Origin: Pelodera strongyloides
Taxonomy: Eukaryota > Nematoda > Chromadorea > Rhabditida > Rhabditidae
Assembly (NCBI GenBank): GCA_036852015.1
Contig: JAANDG010000520.1
Location: 41,249 to 105,248, forward strand
DNA: 64,000 nt
Direction of reading: 5' to 3'
The notes below the pieces were generated by a model that worked only from the letters and a program-made list of their open reading frames with translations, did not search any database and was not told where the DNA came from. The position numbers and the translations under genes are program-made. Every line of letters starts with the position of its first letter. Positions within the stretch are counted from its first letter, which is position 1. Shown here one piece after another: positions 49,501 through 63,065 of this stretch.

Positions 49501-51102
49501 TGTTTCCAGCGATGTGACACACTGCTTTTTTAAATACTCTCTCCATTTAACCTTGTTACAACACTCAGCGATGCCATGAGTGTTGAATGAGTTTTCGGAT
49601 TGCTTTCGTGTTTGAGCCTGTCTTCGATATACGTGTACTCCAAATGATGCACGTGCTGGAACACTTGAAGGCACTGCGAGCCACATCCACTGTGACATCG
49701 AGTGGATTGTTTTATCATGTTACCCGCCATTGAGGGGTCCTCATGCGCCCCGTGTGTGAGCGTGGTAAAGTGAGCTTGAGAAAGTGTGCGAAGCAGAAAC
49801 CCTCACGGGGCAATATGTTAGACATGGAGAGTTGTTCGGATTTTTTTTGTTGCACTTCAGTTACAAAATACTTGTTTTTCTTTAGGGAGGAGGCATCTGC
49901 AGCAGTTTCCCGCTGAGTATCACGGTACGACATGCATTAGTTGTATCAATGACAGAATCAATGAGAAGCAATATAATTTCCTGATTAAATTCCATCATAT
50001 ACATGTCACGCACATATGTTAAGCAATTTGATGAGAGTGAATCGTCGGATTCGAGTGCAGAATCATCTGCCGAGGAAGCCACGAAAGATTCATTCGAGTT
50101 GACAACTTCTCTCCCGGTCTGTTATTCTTGTTGTTGTTTTCCTGGAATTTCTTTGCCCGACTGATTCATCTGTATACCGCTCTTGAAATCAACATGTAAT
50201 TGAAATTAAACTTTTAGCTTACAACGACACACCCCGCTGGTTCTGTATTATCCTTTGCACGATCAACAGCATTCTTTCTGCCTTCTTCTACCAAGAAACC
50301 GCCTATATCAGGAAGACTTGAAACAACAACTGCCAAAGCAAAGGTCCTTCCAATTAATTTGTCTTGTCTCTCTAACATAAATGCAATAATATAATTAAAA
50401 ACAAGTTTTGTTGTCGATGAACAATATGTGGTTTCCACGACGCTCAGAATTCTAGATAATGGCTAATCATCAGTTAGTTAATATTCTTTTTATAATTCTT
50501 TTTATCGATTTTTTTTTATCATGGACTGCTTCAAATTAACACGTAAATTTTACCATGGAAAACTACAAATTAAATATATTTGTATACCTTCAGCCTGTTC
50601 GTGTGGCTAAAAGGCCGAACTTGGTGAAAAAAAGAGTGACGCCGAAGGCAGTCTCCTCGTCTGCGACAACTGTATATAAGATTCCACTCGGGCCTATCAT
50701 CAAGGTATATTTGCGAATAAATTGACCTTAGCATTTTTGATTGCAATATATACAGCAAGGCAAAAAGGTATAGATTACACACTTGAATTATGGATGCACC
50801 GTGCATCTACTTTCATAGCGAGCACGAACCTGTGCAGATAAGCTACCTTTGTATCAACGCTTTAAATACCCTAACTGGGACGGTTTAGACTTTTATTCTT
50901 TCGTGCTTTTCCCTGGAACGGTTATTCTTGAAAAGAACCAAAGTAACTACACCTTCTTCTTTAACACTGTATTGTAATGTGATGACTAATGTTTCTCCAC
51001 ACTCAGGGCGCTCCTCCAGAATCCACGCTCACAATAAACCTCAATGTCACCGTCCTCTCCAATAATAATGGAACAATAGAGTTCAAGATTATAACTCAAT
51101 AA
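46513..51102 (+). CDS. M13 (neprilysin-like) pseudopeptidase with Ser/Thr/Lys-rich tail, 5' end unresolved
   Basis: Exons: 46513-46693, 47184-47275, 47330-47356, 47429-47621, 47712-47864, 47943-48131, 48208-48245 (end uncertain), 48383-48487, 48654-48738, 48800-48931, 49043-49141, 49318-49473, 49886-49924, 50024-50116, 50218-50343, 50594-50704, 51007-51102. At least 637 aa. M13 features: VCSQLYEHVCGG near the start, a helical middle with many Asn-X-Ser/Thr sites, RAAYNIL and HQMFFYTLLMVNCGS near the end. The zinc motif HExxH is absent: the matching place reads TFGYALAKELLSN. The ExxxD motif is also missing. The last four exons encode an acidic Ser patch and a basic Thr/Pro tail. The first exon starts in phase 2, so signal or membrane exons lie upstream. 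Probably a secreted or type II membrane protein without protease activity. Confidence 0.75.
46827..47141. repeat. Minisatellite with one inverted copy, in an intron of the M13-like gene
   Basis: The core GATTTCGCCCCGAT occurs seven times in forward orientation (near 46834, 46864, 46917, 46965, 46996, 47046, 47080), flanked by AAAACCCC and ATTTGTCG or ATTTC variants. A reverse copy (ATCGGGGCGAAATC) stands at the right end (47118-47135). It makes open frames on both strands, all artefacts of the repeat. Confidence 0.92.
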
Positions 51103-51441
51103 ATATGTTTTATCTAACAATGGTTTTTTTTCGTTGACAATGGTAATGCAATTTCATATTTTTGCTCCTTTCAGGTGAGAGAACTAGAAAAGGTGCGCTA
51201 CGTACCGTAGCCTAGGGAAAACGCACACAGAGAAAACCCACGTCTATTATTTAAACTCGATTTTTGTGCGTAGCATGTGGCGCTGATGCTTATCTACATC
51301 GCATATACTGAAGTCTTTTTTTACTCTCCTAAGTTACCTTTGTTTCACTCATTGAACTATATACATGTATAAAATTTTGATTTTCAGATAATTGGACAAT
51401 ATTTACTCATTCTTTATTCTTGTGTAAGAGGCGTTTGAGGA

Positions 51442-53013
51442 ATGGCGACGTCAGGAAGTTTTGCGAATGCTACATTAATTGACTTCGTAAGCTGAAATAA
51501 ATATTTTGTTGGAAAGTAGAATCGGTTACAAAATTCATATTTGCTTTATGCATAATAACCTTTTCGTAAATGTTGTGAAATGCACCCATATCACTTGGTT
51601 TTAGATGGACGCCCCTGTCGCAGCTGACGAACTGATTGATGAAGACTTGAGTGGTTCGTTACCTTGCCATTCAAACGTTATTGTCCAATTGCAGACTGTT
51701 GCAGAAACTCTGTTAGAAATGATGTTTCATTGCATTAATACATAATGACACCTAGGTACCATTTCATCGATGGTCGGAGCGAAACAACCGAAAAGACCAA
51801 ATATGCAACGTGTTGATTTGCATACCGATTTTGACACACTGGAGGAGCCAGTTCATGATACTATTGTGAGTTTATTGTGTTATATGTGTGCAAAACTCCT
51901 CCCATGTTGAATTGGTTATGTTGCTTGATAATATTTATGTTCAAGATGCGTGACTTGAGGACGGTCGGCGCAAAATTCGGCCACGTGATTATGCCAGGAA
52001 ATTCGGACAGGAAGGAACTTTTGAAGGAGTGGGACCTCTGGGGACCTCTTTTTATCTGTGTTTGCCTGTCGTTGTAGGTTCCTTCATTCAACATCTTTGT
52101 TTCTTCTAACACAGACTTCTATGCTTCCTATACATGGCGAATGATAATTAGATCCCATGAAAGTATAAAATGACAGCCGTATTCACATTCCAATCTTCCA
52201 AACAACCGTCTATTCAGGCTACTCCATAGCAGTGGAAACGGAGAATCAGCGCCACAGTTCACTCAAGTTTTCACTCTCACGTTTTTTGGTTCAATTATTG
52301 TGACAATGAACATTAAACTATTGGGCGGCGACATGTAAGTGTTCTATCTGGATGTTAGCAATTACACTCACAACTATTGTCTTCGTGACCGTGATAACTG
52401 TGTTCACTAGAGATAGCTTTCGTTCACCGATCTTCTCTGATTCGTGAACATAATACAGATTTAATCCCATATCATTTACATTAGATAAAGTGTGTCCGAT
52501 TTTTGGCATATGTATGTTGGGTATTATTTGACAAATTGTGGAGATTCGTAGTGCGCACCAAATGTTTTAATGTTACTCTAAATACTCTATACATTTGAAA
52601 TGAACGTTTATGTGTTTTCCAAATAATCAATGCTTATTGCATTTCAGTTCTTTCTTCCAATGTGTATGTGTTCTTGGGTACTGTCTTCTCCCATCCACGT
52701 TGTCAGCGGTGATTTGCTCCATTCTACTGCACTCTAAACTGTTCCTACTACGTCTCCTACTTACAGGAGTTTCGTTCCTCTGGGCCACTTATGGTGAGTA
52801 GAAAACAACTCTTTTTATCCAACTTTACTGAAGGTGAACCTTTGCATGTAGTAACCTTGTTTATTTGATTATATTCCTTTAATTATCTCATTATTTTCAG
52901 CTGCAATGGGATTTCTGGCTGAAAGTCAACCATCGAAGCGTCGTCTGCTCGTCGTATATCCTCTATTTTTATTTTATTTTGTGATAAGCTGGTTGGTGCT
53001 CTCACACACGTAA
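51442..53013 (+). CDS. YIPF6: YIPF6 (Yip1-family Golgi membrane protein)
   Basis: Exons: 51442-51486, 51605-51653, 51756-51865, 51946-52073, 52218-52334, 52648-52793, 52901-53013; 235 aa against 236 in human YIPF6. The cytosolic N-terminus is acidic; then KELLKEWDLWGPLFICV opens the Yip1 domain, followed by PQFTQVFTLTFFGSIIVT, NIKLLGGDI, CVLGYCLLPSTLSAVIC and a C-terminal YPLFLFYFVISWLVL. Five hydrophobic segments are expected. YIPF proteins sit in ER-Golgi membranes and bind Rab/Ypt GTPases. It starts 340 nt after the M13-like gene on the same strand, so they could be co-transcribed. Confidence 0.93.
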
Positions 53014-54420
53014 TCGCACACATGCCACAAACTTTCGATGGAAAAAAAAGAATTTATATTCATTAAAATATTGTCTCAGTAGTAAATTATTGGGTAACTT
53101 CCGAGAAACGCAATTAAAGCGTAAATTCCAAAGGGTGTTGTAATAAGCGGTACAAGTTAGTCACACACATCTTGTGTTTTCCAACCATTTTTCAATTTTC
53201 ATTTTGCCACTGAAGATTTGATCTGCAAATTATTTGGCGTTAATATTAGGCGTTCAGATAATAGGCACCACAGTTACTGTTGTAAGACGTTGAAGCTTAA
53301 AAGATAGTACAAATATATTAATTAATTTCCAGCGCCCCGTCGGTGCAATAAGCCCGTTTTCTTGACAATTGTTACTATTTTTTGCCGAAAGATTTGTTGG
53401 CCATGCAATTAGTAAACAAGCTGTACAAAGTCGAACACAGTTGTATCAAATATTGTTTCTGCTTGAATTATTTATTCTGATTTTGTCATATTTCCATCAG
53501 GGTTCTCTGATGCATATTGCAGTATTTTACATCCTATATTAATTTATTTGTTTATTCTATGATTGGATTGTTTGAAATAAACACTTTGCTCTGCGGAATT
53601 GCGGTGTATGGTGCGCAAAAAAGGAAATATCCATAAAAACATCAGTGATGTACCGTTCTCCTCGGCTTTCAAGCCCCAGTCAGTAGTGAACTGCCCCGAA
53701 CTCTCAATTTTTTTTTTCGCCGGAAGCGAGGCGTTACTCGCTTTTTCGCCGGAAGCGAGGCGCATGGAGTGTCCAGTCGAGCGGAGTTTCAGCAGTGCCA
53801 TAATTGTTGAACAATGTGGCATTCATGAGAGTAAACCCTTAGTGTAAAATTCACATTCACATTGTTATTATTCTAATTTACACAAAATTTACACACTACA
53901 ACCAGAAGCCATCCGTTTGAAGACGTTTGTTTGGCACGTGCTGTCTACTAAAAAGTGTTCATGTTGACCACCATAAGCTGGTCACTGAGGAACAGTGAAG
54001 ATCGCCTTCCCATCAATCTGCAAAAGCGGAAACAAATCACTCATGGAACGCCTGATTTCATTACACAATCAGTCAAGTGGCTGTTTCGTGATCTCATCTT
54101 GGTTCTATTTTGTAGGAAATTTAACATCTTATTTTTGTTTATTGAAAATTTACTATTCATTTTCACCATTAAAACAATATAAGACAATTTTTTAGCGCAG
54201 TTTGTAAAATTTGATTTCTTGCTATGTTATATTGTTGATGATGATGGACGCCATGCAACCTGATCCCACTTCCATTTTTGTATTCTGTTTAAATTTTGAG
54301 GAACGATCGAATCACACGTACAAACAGACCACTCTTTGTTACCGCACGATTCATTTTTCATGTCTTCCGAAGAAAATTGATCCTGTATTTGACACTAATT
54401 AACAAAATTGCTCAATTACA
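53014..54420. other. Intergenic region with a short direct repeat
   Basis: No gene recognised. TTTTTCGCCGGAAGCGAGGCG occurs twice (53713-53733 and 53742-53762) with a 8-9 nt spacer; the local GC content is high. Otherwise AT-rich. Confidence 0.5.
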
Positions 54421-57400
54421 ATGATGAAGGATATTATTGTGCTTCTTTTTCTAAGAGTTGCATCTACTCTTCCAGTGCAAAATCCACTTAATGGTTAGTA
54501 TTTGCTTTGAAATAATGCAATATTCAACAATTCCAAGATAAAATCAAACAGCATGGGATCGGTAAATGTTCCAGAGCAAGAAACAACGAGAATATCCAGT
54601 GTTTCAGAACTAGTGTAAAGTGGAAAGTGGGTAACTAACATATGAGCATAACCCTTTCGTTCCATAGTATAATTTAAGTGACCCTGCCACAGCTTCACAA
54701 AAATGATCTTGTGCTCTATCTGATGGGCGACACCCAATATCATTTTCCTTGCGAGACTTCCAACTTTCAATGCAAGAAAGCAAGTGAAAGATGTAGAAAT
54801 GATCAAAACCTGGGATACGTAAGTTTGCACTTTTAACTCCTTGTTACCAACAATGATACTATAATAAGGCTTTTATTGATCGTTACGATGTTGTAGATCG
54901 TCTTATGCCGTTTTTGCCAAATAATGCATTTTACGTTTACGTGCAGGATTTTCGTCCTCGTGTACCTTACAACGACAGCAAAAGACTGAACGAAGCCAGA
55001 CTATCATGTATAAAGATCGAGAGTCGCTTTGCAAACAGAGTGCAAAGGCAAAACTTGTTGCAGTTGATCAATAGTGGGTTTTTTTTATGTAAAACATGCA
55101 TATATAAATGTAAGTATATAATATTTGCTTTGATGGTCGTTCGTGTAGAAGCGAGATTTTTTATGAAAACATCGGGAGGATCCGGAGGATGTTTTCGTGC
55201 CCATTGACACTGTCCATTTTTTTTGCTGCTGGGCTATTGCTCGATAGTGAAAAGTCACAGTTTTTATCGCTGAGTAAGAAGTCAAAATTGCAACCTCAGC
55301 TATTTTCTCTGGTGACAGTCCGTCGTTTGATCATCTAGGGTGAGGGGCTTCCGTCGTTTGATCATCTAGGGTGTGGGGCTAACTGATACTCAGTGGCTCC
55401 CAACCAGCCTCCAAATATGTCTCCTCTCATAAAATACCATAGAAATTACATGTTTGCCGTTGAAAAGAAAAGTTAACCGTATAAAACATTATTTGTTTAT
55501 GAAATGTAAGAAGTGTGCTCAAAGCTATATGCGCACAATGACGTAGAATATAGCAAGTTAACGTTGTATATCTATTTAGAATCCTCTCAAAAATGTCCCC
55601 ATTTTTTCAGCTAGAGTTATAAGCTTGAATGTATTTCAGATCTCAAATATCAACCTTCTGCGCTAATAATCAACGGAGATCTCACGGATTTTGGTCATAT
55701 GCATCAATTCTCTGAATTCAAGGTATTTACCAAGTTACATTTTTGTTGAGTTATATTTTTAATACCACATTAAACAAGCGGCGTGACATGAAACCTGTCA
55801 TATGTGTTTGCACAAATACGTGTCTAATATGTATACATACATATAACTCGCAGGAATAATGAATAATTATGCTACATATATTAGTAGTCCTGTTCTGTGC
55901 AATTATTGATTGAGTGGTCTAAAAAGGATGCGGCACCATGATCATGCAACAGTGGTTCCTCAAGTTTTTTGTTGAGTAACTGAGAAGAATCAATGATATA
56001 TGCTAGTAGCGTAGAAGTGCCTACAGACGAAATACTTTACGTCTTATTTCCTCTCAAAAAGGTGAAACTATATAGTCGAGCAATAATCACAAGGAGCAGG
56101 GAACCACAATTTTACGATTTGATTTCCGTAATATTTTTTTTTCTCCTACAAACTCAAAACATAAAACCCAAGAAAATGTGTTAGTCAATATATGGATCCG
56201 ACAAAGAGGTATGTAAATAAACATAAAGGAAAGTTGTAGTCGACTGTAATGGATTAACGCTTAATCCAAGCAGAGAAACGGATGAGTTGAACTAAAATGG
56301 TAGACTTCGATGTGGTTGAATGTGATATTTAAAAAAAACACCACTCTGCACTCTACAACTCTGCACTTCAAGAAATTTGAATTTCCCCCTTTATGTGTGC
56401 ATTAAAAGGTTTATAAAGAAAAATGTCTTGGCTTGTGTCCATTTGCCTGTTTACCGATAACTTCCAAGATATGGGTTCTAGTTGAATTCCCCATATTTTT
56501 AACTTGGCCTAATTGGATTGCTCTTGCGTGGGATCTTTCAACAGATGAAGATTGTATAACCCCGGCCATTGAGGAAGTAATTCACTTGATGAGTAGGCAG
56601 GCGCAATCTGTCAAATATATATTTTTATTATGAGGATTAAGACAACTTTCGTCTAAAGATATTAGTGTTAGCTGAGTGCACGGAAAATAAGCTATAAAAG
56701 CGGTGCGCCAATATATTCGTGTATACTTTTTTTATCTATTTATTTATTTATATATTTCTATTTATAAACCAGGAACAATGGTCTTACTTAGTCATTAGTT
56801 GTCCGGGTTGCCCGATCCAGGGGGAGTTAAGAAGCGAGTGGGTCGCCCAGCGGTAATTAGTATCGTTTAAAGTAGAAGCAGCCACTTCTTCATTAAACTT
56901 TCCTCCGCCCTCGTAATGTTGGTCGGGAAATAAGCCTCATCTGTGACTTCAGACGTACGGATATTCTTTCGGATGAGGTGTTCAAAATAGTCGTACTTTC
57001 TGATGAGGCACATTAAATCAGGTTCTGAAGATGACGTGGGCACTATGTAAACGTTTTCTTGTTCTGGGATGTTTGTTCTCCGAGGGAACAGTTTTCCACA
57101 TTAACTGTCATTATGTTTGCATGTAAATCAAAACCAAACAAAAATGATGACTACAAAAAAATAGTTGGAAACATGTAATGCGTTCCAAAAGGTTATTGAG
57201 CAATTCTTTGTTTTGTACAGAATGGATGGATGACCAACTTTCCAATCCCAATTTTTGCCGGTCTGGGAAATCACGACGTACAGAACAATATCGACGATTG
57301 CATGTTCAACTTCTGTGCTCACACTATGTTGACTTGGTGAACTTTATTTAATCGCTGACATGATATATGTCGCGCCCGTTGAAATGAATTACTTGTGTTA

Positions 57401-58847
57401 TGAGAGTTTTTTTCTCTATTCCCCAGAGTTCACAGCTGGTTATTTTTGAGCCGTAATCAGCATGAAAACCCTATCGAGTGGTGTATCGATTGATGAAACA
57501 AGAAAGATACTTCTGCTAAATCGTACAGTTCAAGTCAGTCTAGGCTCACCACATACGCGAAAAACAATAGCTTGGATATCGATTATGAGCGACAAGCCCT
57601 TTCTGCGTTTGATGTGAAGTACAAAGGTACATTCGCATACTCAACAAGAGCCTGCAGCGTTGCAGGTGAGCTTTGTTTATTTCCTTCTGAACTAGAAGTA
57701 AAAAAAACTTCTATTCTAACTGTGAGGAACTCTTTATCGTCAAAGGCTTCTTAGCTTTAAACGTGTTTGAGGAAGAAATTGTGTGAATATTCTGCAGCTG
57801 AACAATGCCTTTGACTATCATGTTTCCTTCTCATCATTGCTTGTGCAATGGCAGGTCAGTATCTTTGCCAGAACAACAATAATTTCTACCTATATCACAG
57901 TATAATGCTAAAAATTCCTTAGCCTTACATATTGTTTTAGGTTCTGTCACCAGCTGACTGGTTGATTCGAAAGCTTGATCTTCTAGCAGACTCCGACATA
58001 CCCATCTTGATAAATATGCACCAAAATGAGATGGCTCGGTTTGAGCTATTGTGGAGCAGAATCACAGCGTGGTTGGCGATTTTCCTTAATTAGCATTTTA
58101 TTTCCTTCCCCTACTTGTTTCATTCTCGTTCTCATTTGCTACTTCATATTCAGCTCTTTACAATTCGAAGGTCTTTTAGGTTGGAAAAGCTAAAGTATCT
58201 GAACAAGAAACCACCTCGGTTGGCTGTGTTCTTTGCCCATATGCACGGGAAGCATCACATTCGTTCAATGTGTTTTGAGCACACCACTGTGCCTTTTGTG
58301 TATGTTGGGTCCGTTCCAAACAATAGGTATGTATTCATGGAAATATGAGGTTAATTCATGATATTCATTTTTGGTTTAACTGGTGTTATGGTAAGATAAT
58401 TATTTGAAACAATTAGAACAATTCAATCACGATTTTTTCATCAATCAGGAAGCAGGTTCCCCTTAGTACCCGATTCAATCACAGCGGTTGACACAATTAT
58501 AAATCTGTGTTGCTGCCAGCTATTGCAGATTTTCTGGTCTTCGAATCACTGATGAAACTGCAATGCTTATTGGATACTCCGCAACCGAGAAGGGACCGAG
58601 AGTTCTTGGTGTGAAGAAAGGTGTGCACTTCATTAACAGTAACATGTTTATATATGTGAGCAAAAAAAGCACACATTGTAACATACATATGTATTTATAA
58701 ATTGGTTTCATCTCGGTTAATGTTCTGAAGCCAGTGTATATTACAGACTTGTGGGCTCCATGCAATGATACGACAATGGATCTGTTCACGGAAGTGTTTC
58801 CATACCATTCACACTTCGACGAGTCAGATCTTCACTTCATTTTCTAG
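54421..58847 (+). CDS. Secreted calcineurin-like metallophosphoesterase
   Basis: Exons: 54421-54493, 54679-54818, 54947-55073, 55640-55722, 57221-57336, 57436-57480 (tentative), 57571-57665, 57798-57854, 57941-58071, 58180-58326, 58529-58620, 58747-58847. N-terminal signal peptide MMKDIIVLLFLRVASTLP. Metallophosphoesterase motifs in order: LYLMGDTQYHF (motif D-x-Q), IINGDLTDFG (GD), AGLGNHD (GNHD), ILINMHQNE, and AVFFAHMHGKHH (GHxH-type, with the Gly replaced by Ala). These bind a di-metal centre. Cys residues in the secreted chain (CETSNFQCKKASERC) probably pair. Similar secreted proteins form a nematode family; substrate unknown. Phases do not match between the exons ending 57665 and starting 57798, so that junction is not solved. 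Confidence 0.85.
55316..55379. repeat. Tandem duplication of a ~31-bp unit in an intron
   Basis: TCCGTCGTTTGATCATCTAG followed by GGTGNGGGGCT occurs twice in direct succession (about 55318-55349 and 55350-55380), differing by one base. Confidence 0.85.
55723..57220 (+). other. Long intron of the phosphoesterase gene
   Basis: No exon needed here: the reading FSEFK joins directly to NGWMTNF as in the family. Small open frames at 55993 and 56433 have no splice support. Confidence 0.5.
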
Positions 58848-59876
58848 TTTTGAATATGGTCATTAGTAAATCTCGTTATCTGTACAAAATACATCTACAT
58901 ATTCATATTTGTGCGTGGTGTGTTCTTTTTCAAGACATGCTTTGTGGTCAGCCCTTTATTGCCATTTTCGGTGCGCTTTTGCACATAAATGTTTCAAAGC
59001 TGAACTTTCATTAGATGATTAATACTCACGTCATTTCAAGGAGGGAACTTGCTTCATCAAATCTTTGCAAGATTAATGTACAACAAAAGGAGACTTTTCT
59101 TCTGTCCACAAATGAATCCGAACCCGCACATCTACACAAAAATACATATGCTGAATGCATTGAAATTTCCTAAGACAAAGTGGCTGAAAAATATCGCATC
59201 ATTATTATGGGACATTGTTCAAAGTTGGCAGACAATTCCAATATTTATTCTGTCGTATGAGGCTTCCCGTCTGCTACAATGTTTCCCACGCATTTAATGT
59301 CTCAAGAACACTTCAAGGAATCGGCTAAAGAGCAGTAGCTTTACGCACGTCCCACGAAGAACAGTTGTGGGTTTCACAAGAAGTCGGCTGGTCGTCCCAC
59401 CATTAACCATTCTGTGCCAACTAAAATACAATTTCACTATTCGAGCAACATGCACACAGTTTCCGTAGAAACTTTCGATTCCCTGAAACCAAAACTTTAC
59501 ACTTAGGCGATGTACTCCACAGTCTGTGGTTGGGCAGAGTTAGTTGTATATTACTATGATAAATATATTACTATGATAAATAGGCAGGCAAATTGTTGCG
59601 ATATTTTATTAGGAAGGCCAAGTACCTACTACATGCAACTGCTTTGCTTATTTTTCGATGCTTCCTACAGAGATCAAATCTGTTTTCGTCTCACTCGTAT
59701 AGCTTCTTATTTAAGCGCAATCCAAAAATAGCCGTTAACTGCAACAAGATGCCGATGGCGTCAAATTGACTCAATCGTCATTACTTACTTCTTTCTTTTT
59801 CCTTTCTTCCGGGTAGTAATTGCGAGCAACAAAGTGTTGCGTTACCATGACGTGACATATTTGTACTCGATACTCG

Positions 59877-59915
<39 letters not shown>

Positions 59916-62900
59916 TAGTACTATGTAGATGTAATAAGTGTTTCTGTATATTTGTCAGAAAAGTTCGCAGCATTCGTTGTTGTTTACTTTTTTGGAAGTA
60001 TATTTCCTGGACAATTAAATTCTACAATTAAACTTGAGTGTAATTGCAAGAGGCTCTACTATTTATTGTGCACTGCAAATGATTGAAAATGGTTACCTTC
60101 TGGTTAACTGTATGTATGTAAAAAGAGGAACGCTACACAGACTATCTCTGTTGGAGCCGCCCACCTCAGAAGCGCCCGCCTCCTGAGCGTGCAAACTTCT
60201 AGATGAGCATTCCCTTCTGAGCGAGGTCAAGCCGATTCCAGGACGCACATTCGATTTCCACAAAAGTATTACGCAGACACTTCTGTTCAAGTGATTATTT
60301 TGACATATAAGATCCTCCAGAAGTACCAATTTCCGATACAATTGAACAATTCATACTTGCCGATCACTTACGTACGGAGACAATCAGTACGTAAGCTCCA
60401 TGCGTTAAGAAACCTTAAACTATAACATTGACGTGCTTCAAATATGCTTCCTAGCAAGATAATTTAGGACTTTTCAGCCGGGTGATGTTTTCAGCGAAGT
60501 GTAATACGCGGTATCATAACCTATTTTTGAATAGAATTCAAGCAATGATGTGTTCCATTCATAAAGAACACATGTTGAGGTGATGGCCATTAACCTATGC
60601 ATGTTATTCACTGGCAATTTTAGCAATTATTTATCCATCATATGTGACCGATCCTTTGATACAATTTTCACGGACAGGACCCCTTAATTTACACGCATCA
60701 TTCGTCATGTTTTTAATAGTGCTTCACAATTCGTTTTAAACATAGAGCACTAATACGAGCATTCTAATTAAGTCTTCCGAAAAATGTACCATTCAGGTCA
60801 TTCTTATCAGAGCTCGCGAGCGAAGCGATCTGGCTCTTTTGGTTCTTCATAGTAATGGTTTACTTTTTTCGTAAATTATAACTGGTCGATTGTAGAATTG
60901 TAATAAAGGGAACACGCTGATGGTGAGAGGGCGCATCACACAGTGATTTAATAGCAAGTAAACGATTTTCTTAAGAAATGCAAGCAACCGTAATCAATCT
61001 AAACATCAATAATTAACTGCGAGAAAACTATTTTGAGAATGAAACGATAGATTTTGGGAACTTAATATTTTCAATAGATTTTAGATTGACGACTTCCATG
61101 GATTGACAATAGTTTGTTTCTATAAATTTTCAGAAAAGAGACTCGAGCACTAAGAACATTAGGCTTACCAGCCACATTGTTTTACGCGGTACCACAACGA
61201 ACAAACACTGCTCCACGATTCATATAAATTCTCCATTCAACATGACTCATAAAAACCTATGTAACATTACCCTATATCCTTATGGAAATGCAAGAAATAA
61301 GAGTAGATCTAAATTATGGAAATTCCCATTTTTTTCTTGAACTTAATCTTGTATTTTGTCTGTTGTCTGCTTCTTTGTGCGAGCGACCGAATAGGGAAAC
61401 TCACGTTTGCATTTCAGTTCAAAATTGAATATGAATAAATTTCGATATACCCGATAGTAGTGAACTTTGAAATTTTGCATCTGAACTCCGTAATGAGATA
61501 AATTTGGGAAAATGTTAATAGGTTTTTATGATCCTTTTTTTTGGAGATGGAGAAGGTTATAACTAATAAAGAAAAGGTCTAATTTTTGATGAGCGCATCA
61601 GTTTTAACCAGAACTCGTGGTTGCTTGCTGCTTTTTGGCCGTGTTTACCGCAAAACAGATTTCTTTCAGGGTTTCCGATTTAGTGCTCTGAACAAAAACA
61701 CCCCCCGAAACGTTTTGTTGCGTTATTCAATGTTCAAAAAGAAAGCAACTCGAACCCGCATCTCTTTTGCACTTTCTTTGAACAACGCCTTATTAGAAAA
61801 CGACTACTCGGCTAGAACATCAATACAATTACTGTACTTGTGGTAGAATCTTCTAGAGTTTATTAAAACACCACGAATTACAGAGGCGCGCGCCGCACCA
61901 AAACGGCACCAAAACGCCAACGATTTGGAAAACCCTTTTTGTCCCATTTCGTTGCATTGATTCCCAAAACGTTATAGCGCGCAAGCTCTCAGAGTCTTCA
62001 GTTTTCAGAGATAAACTCCCAAGTAAAAAAAAAACCGTTTTCCCAAATTTTACGTGAGATAGCTACTGGTATATACACAAATAATCGCTGTGAAACCACT
62101 TTGCATAATCTGCAAGATAGGATAGCGTATTCACTTATAGGAGTAAGGAGCAGCTTATGAGGGGCAAAGCCCATTTATCCTGTTGTAAACTAATAGCGAT
62201 TTCCCTAGCATAACACAAACGTGTATTACGAACATAGGAATGTAATTAAAACCACCATCAAGAAAAACTTGAACGAAATAATATTACTCTAAATTAAAAT
62301 TAATGGCACAGAAGAAAAGCCTATTTCGAATTTACGGAAAATTGGCTAGGTTCCCTGAATCATTAGATAGTTGGCTCCGGAGCCAGATATTTGCAAACTA
62401 AAAATAAAGCCAAATTGTACATTGTACACACATTTAACAGAACAATTGTAAATATACACACCATTGCTATAGTCGCAATACGTATACATATCAGTGCTAT
62501 AGTCTTGCATATTTTGAGAACTTGGTATGGCTCTGACTACTAGTTCTTTTTTGTTCGATATTTATTACCATTCAAACGCGCTAACTTGGTTCAGCGGCAC
62601 CTGCCCAGCAGTCGTATTCCAGAAAAAAATAGTAATTAAATTCACAACACAACATCTACAATTACGATAGTATCTAATTAACTCTAATCCCCTAACCACA
62701 AGGCAGCCGGCAAATTATCCTGGCTTTTTCACGCATGCAAAGATGGATTTCAGTTGCACTTTGATGCGTGTAACAATGTTATTACAAGTTAGTGCAGATT
62801 AACGGCATTAGAATGTGAATATTTGTTCTTCTTCTTATACGGTAGTAGTATTCATGTACTATCGGCAACCATACATGTCTAAAAAAAATCACATATAATA

Positions 62901-63065
62901 GAAACAGAAAATAAGCAAGGATGTCTGTGAAACTAATCTTATGGTTTGTTATCAGAGTAGGTCGCATTTTTGATTTGTGTCCTCTTTAATAATATCGGGT
63001 TTTAAGTCTTTAGTAAAGAACTAAATTAAGTTTTAAAGAACTAAAAGAATTCCAGGTACAATAAA
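58848..63065. other. Intergenic region
   Basis: 4.2 kb without a recognised exon. Holds an (AT)n microsatellite near 59880-59912, a GC-richer patch at about 60150-60250 and a short repeat GGCACCAAAACGCC-like near 61895. Open frames at 59049, 59510 and 61586 are short and unsupported. Confidence 0.45.
59880..59912. repeat. (AT)n microsatellite
   Basis: About 15 uninterrupted AT/TA dinucleotides. Confidence 0.9.
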
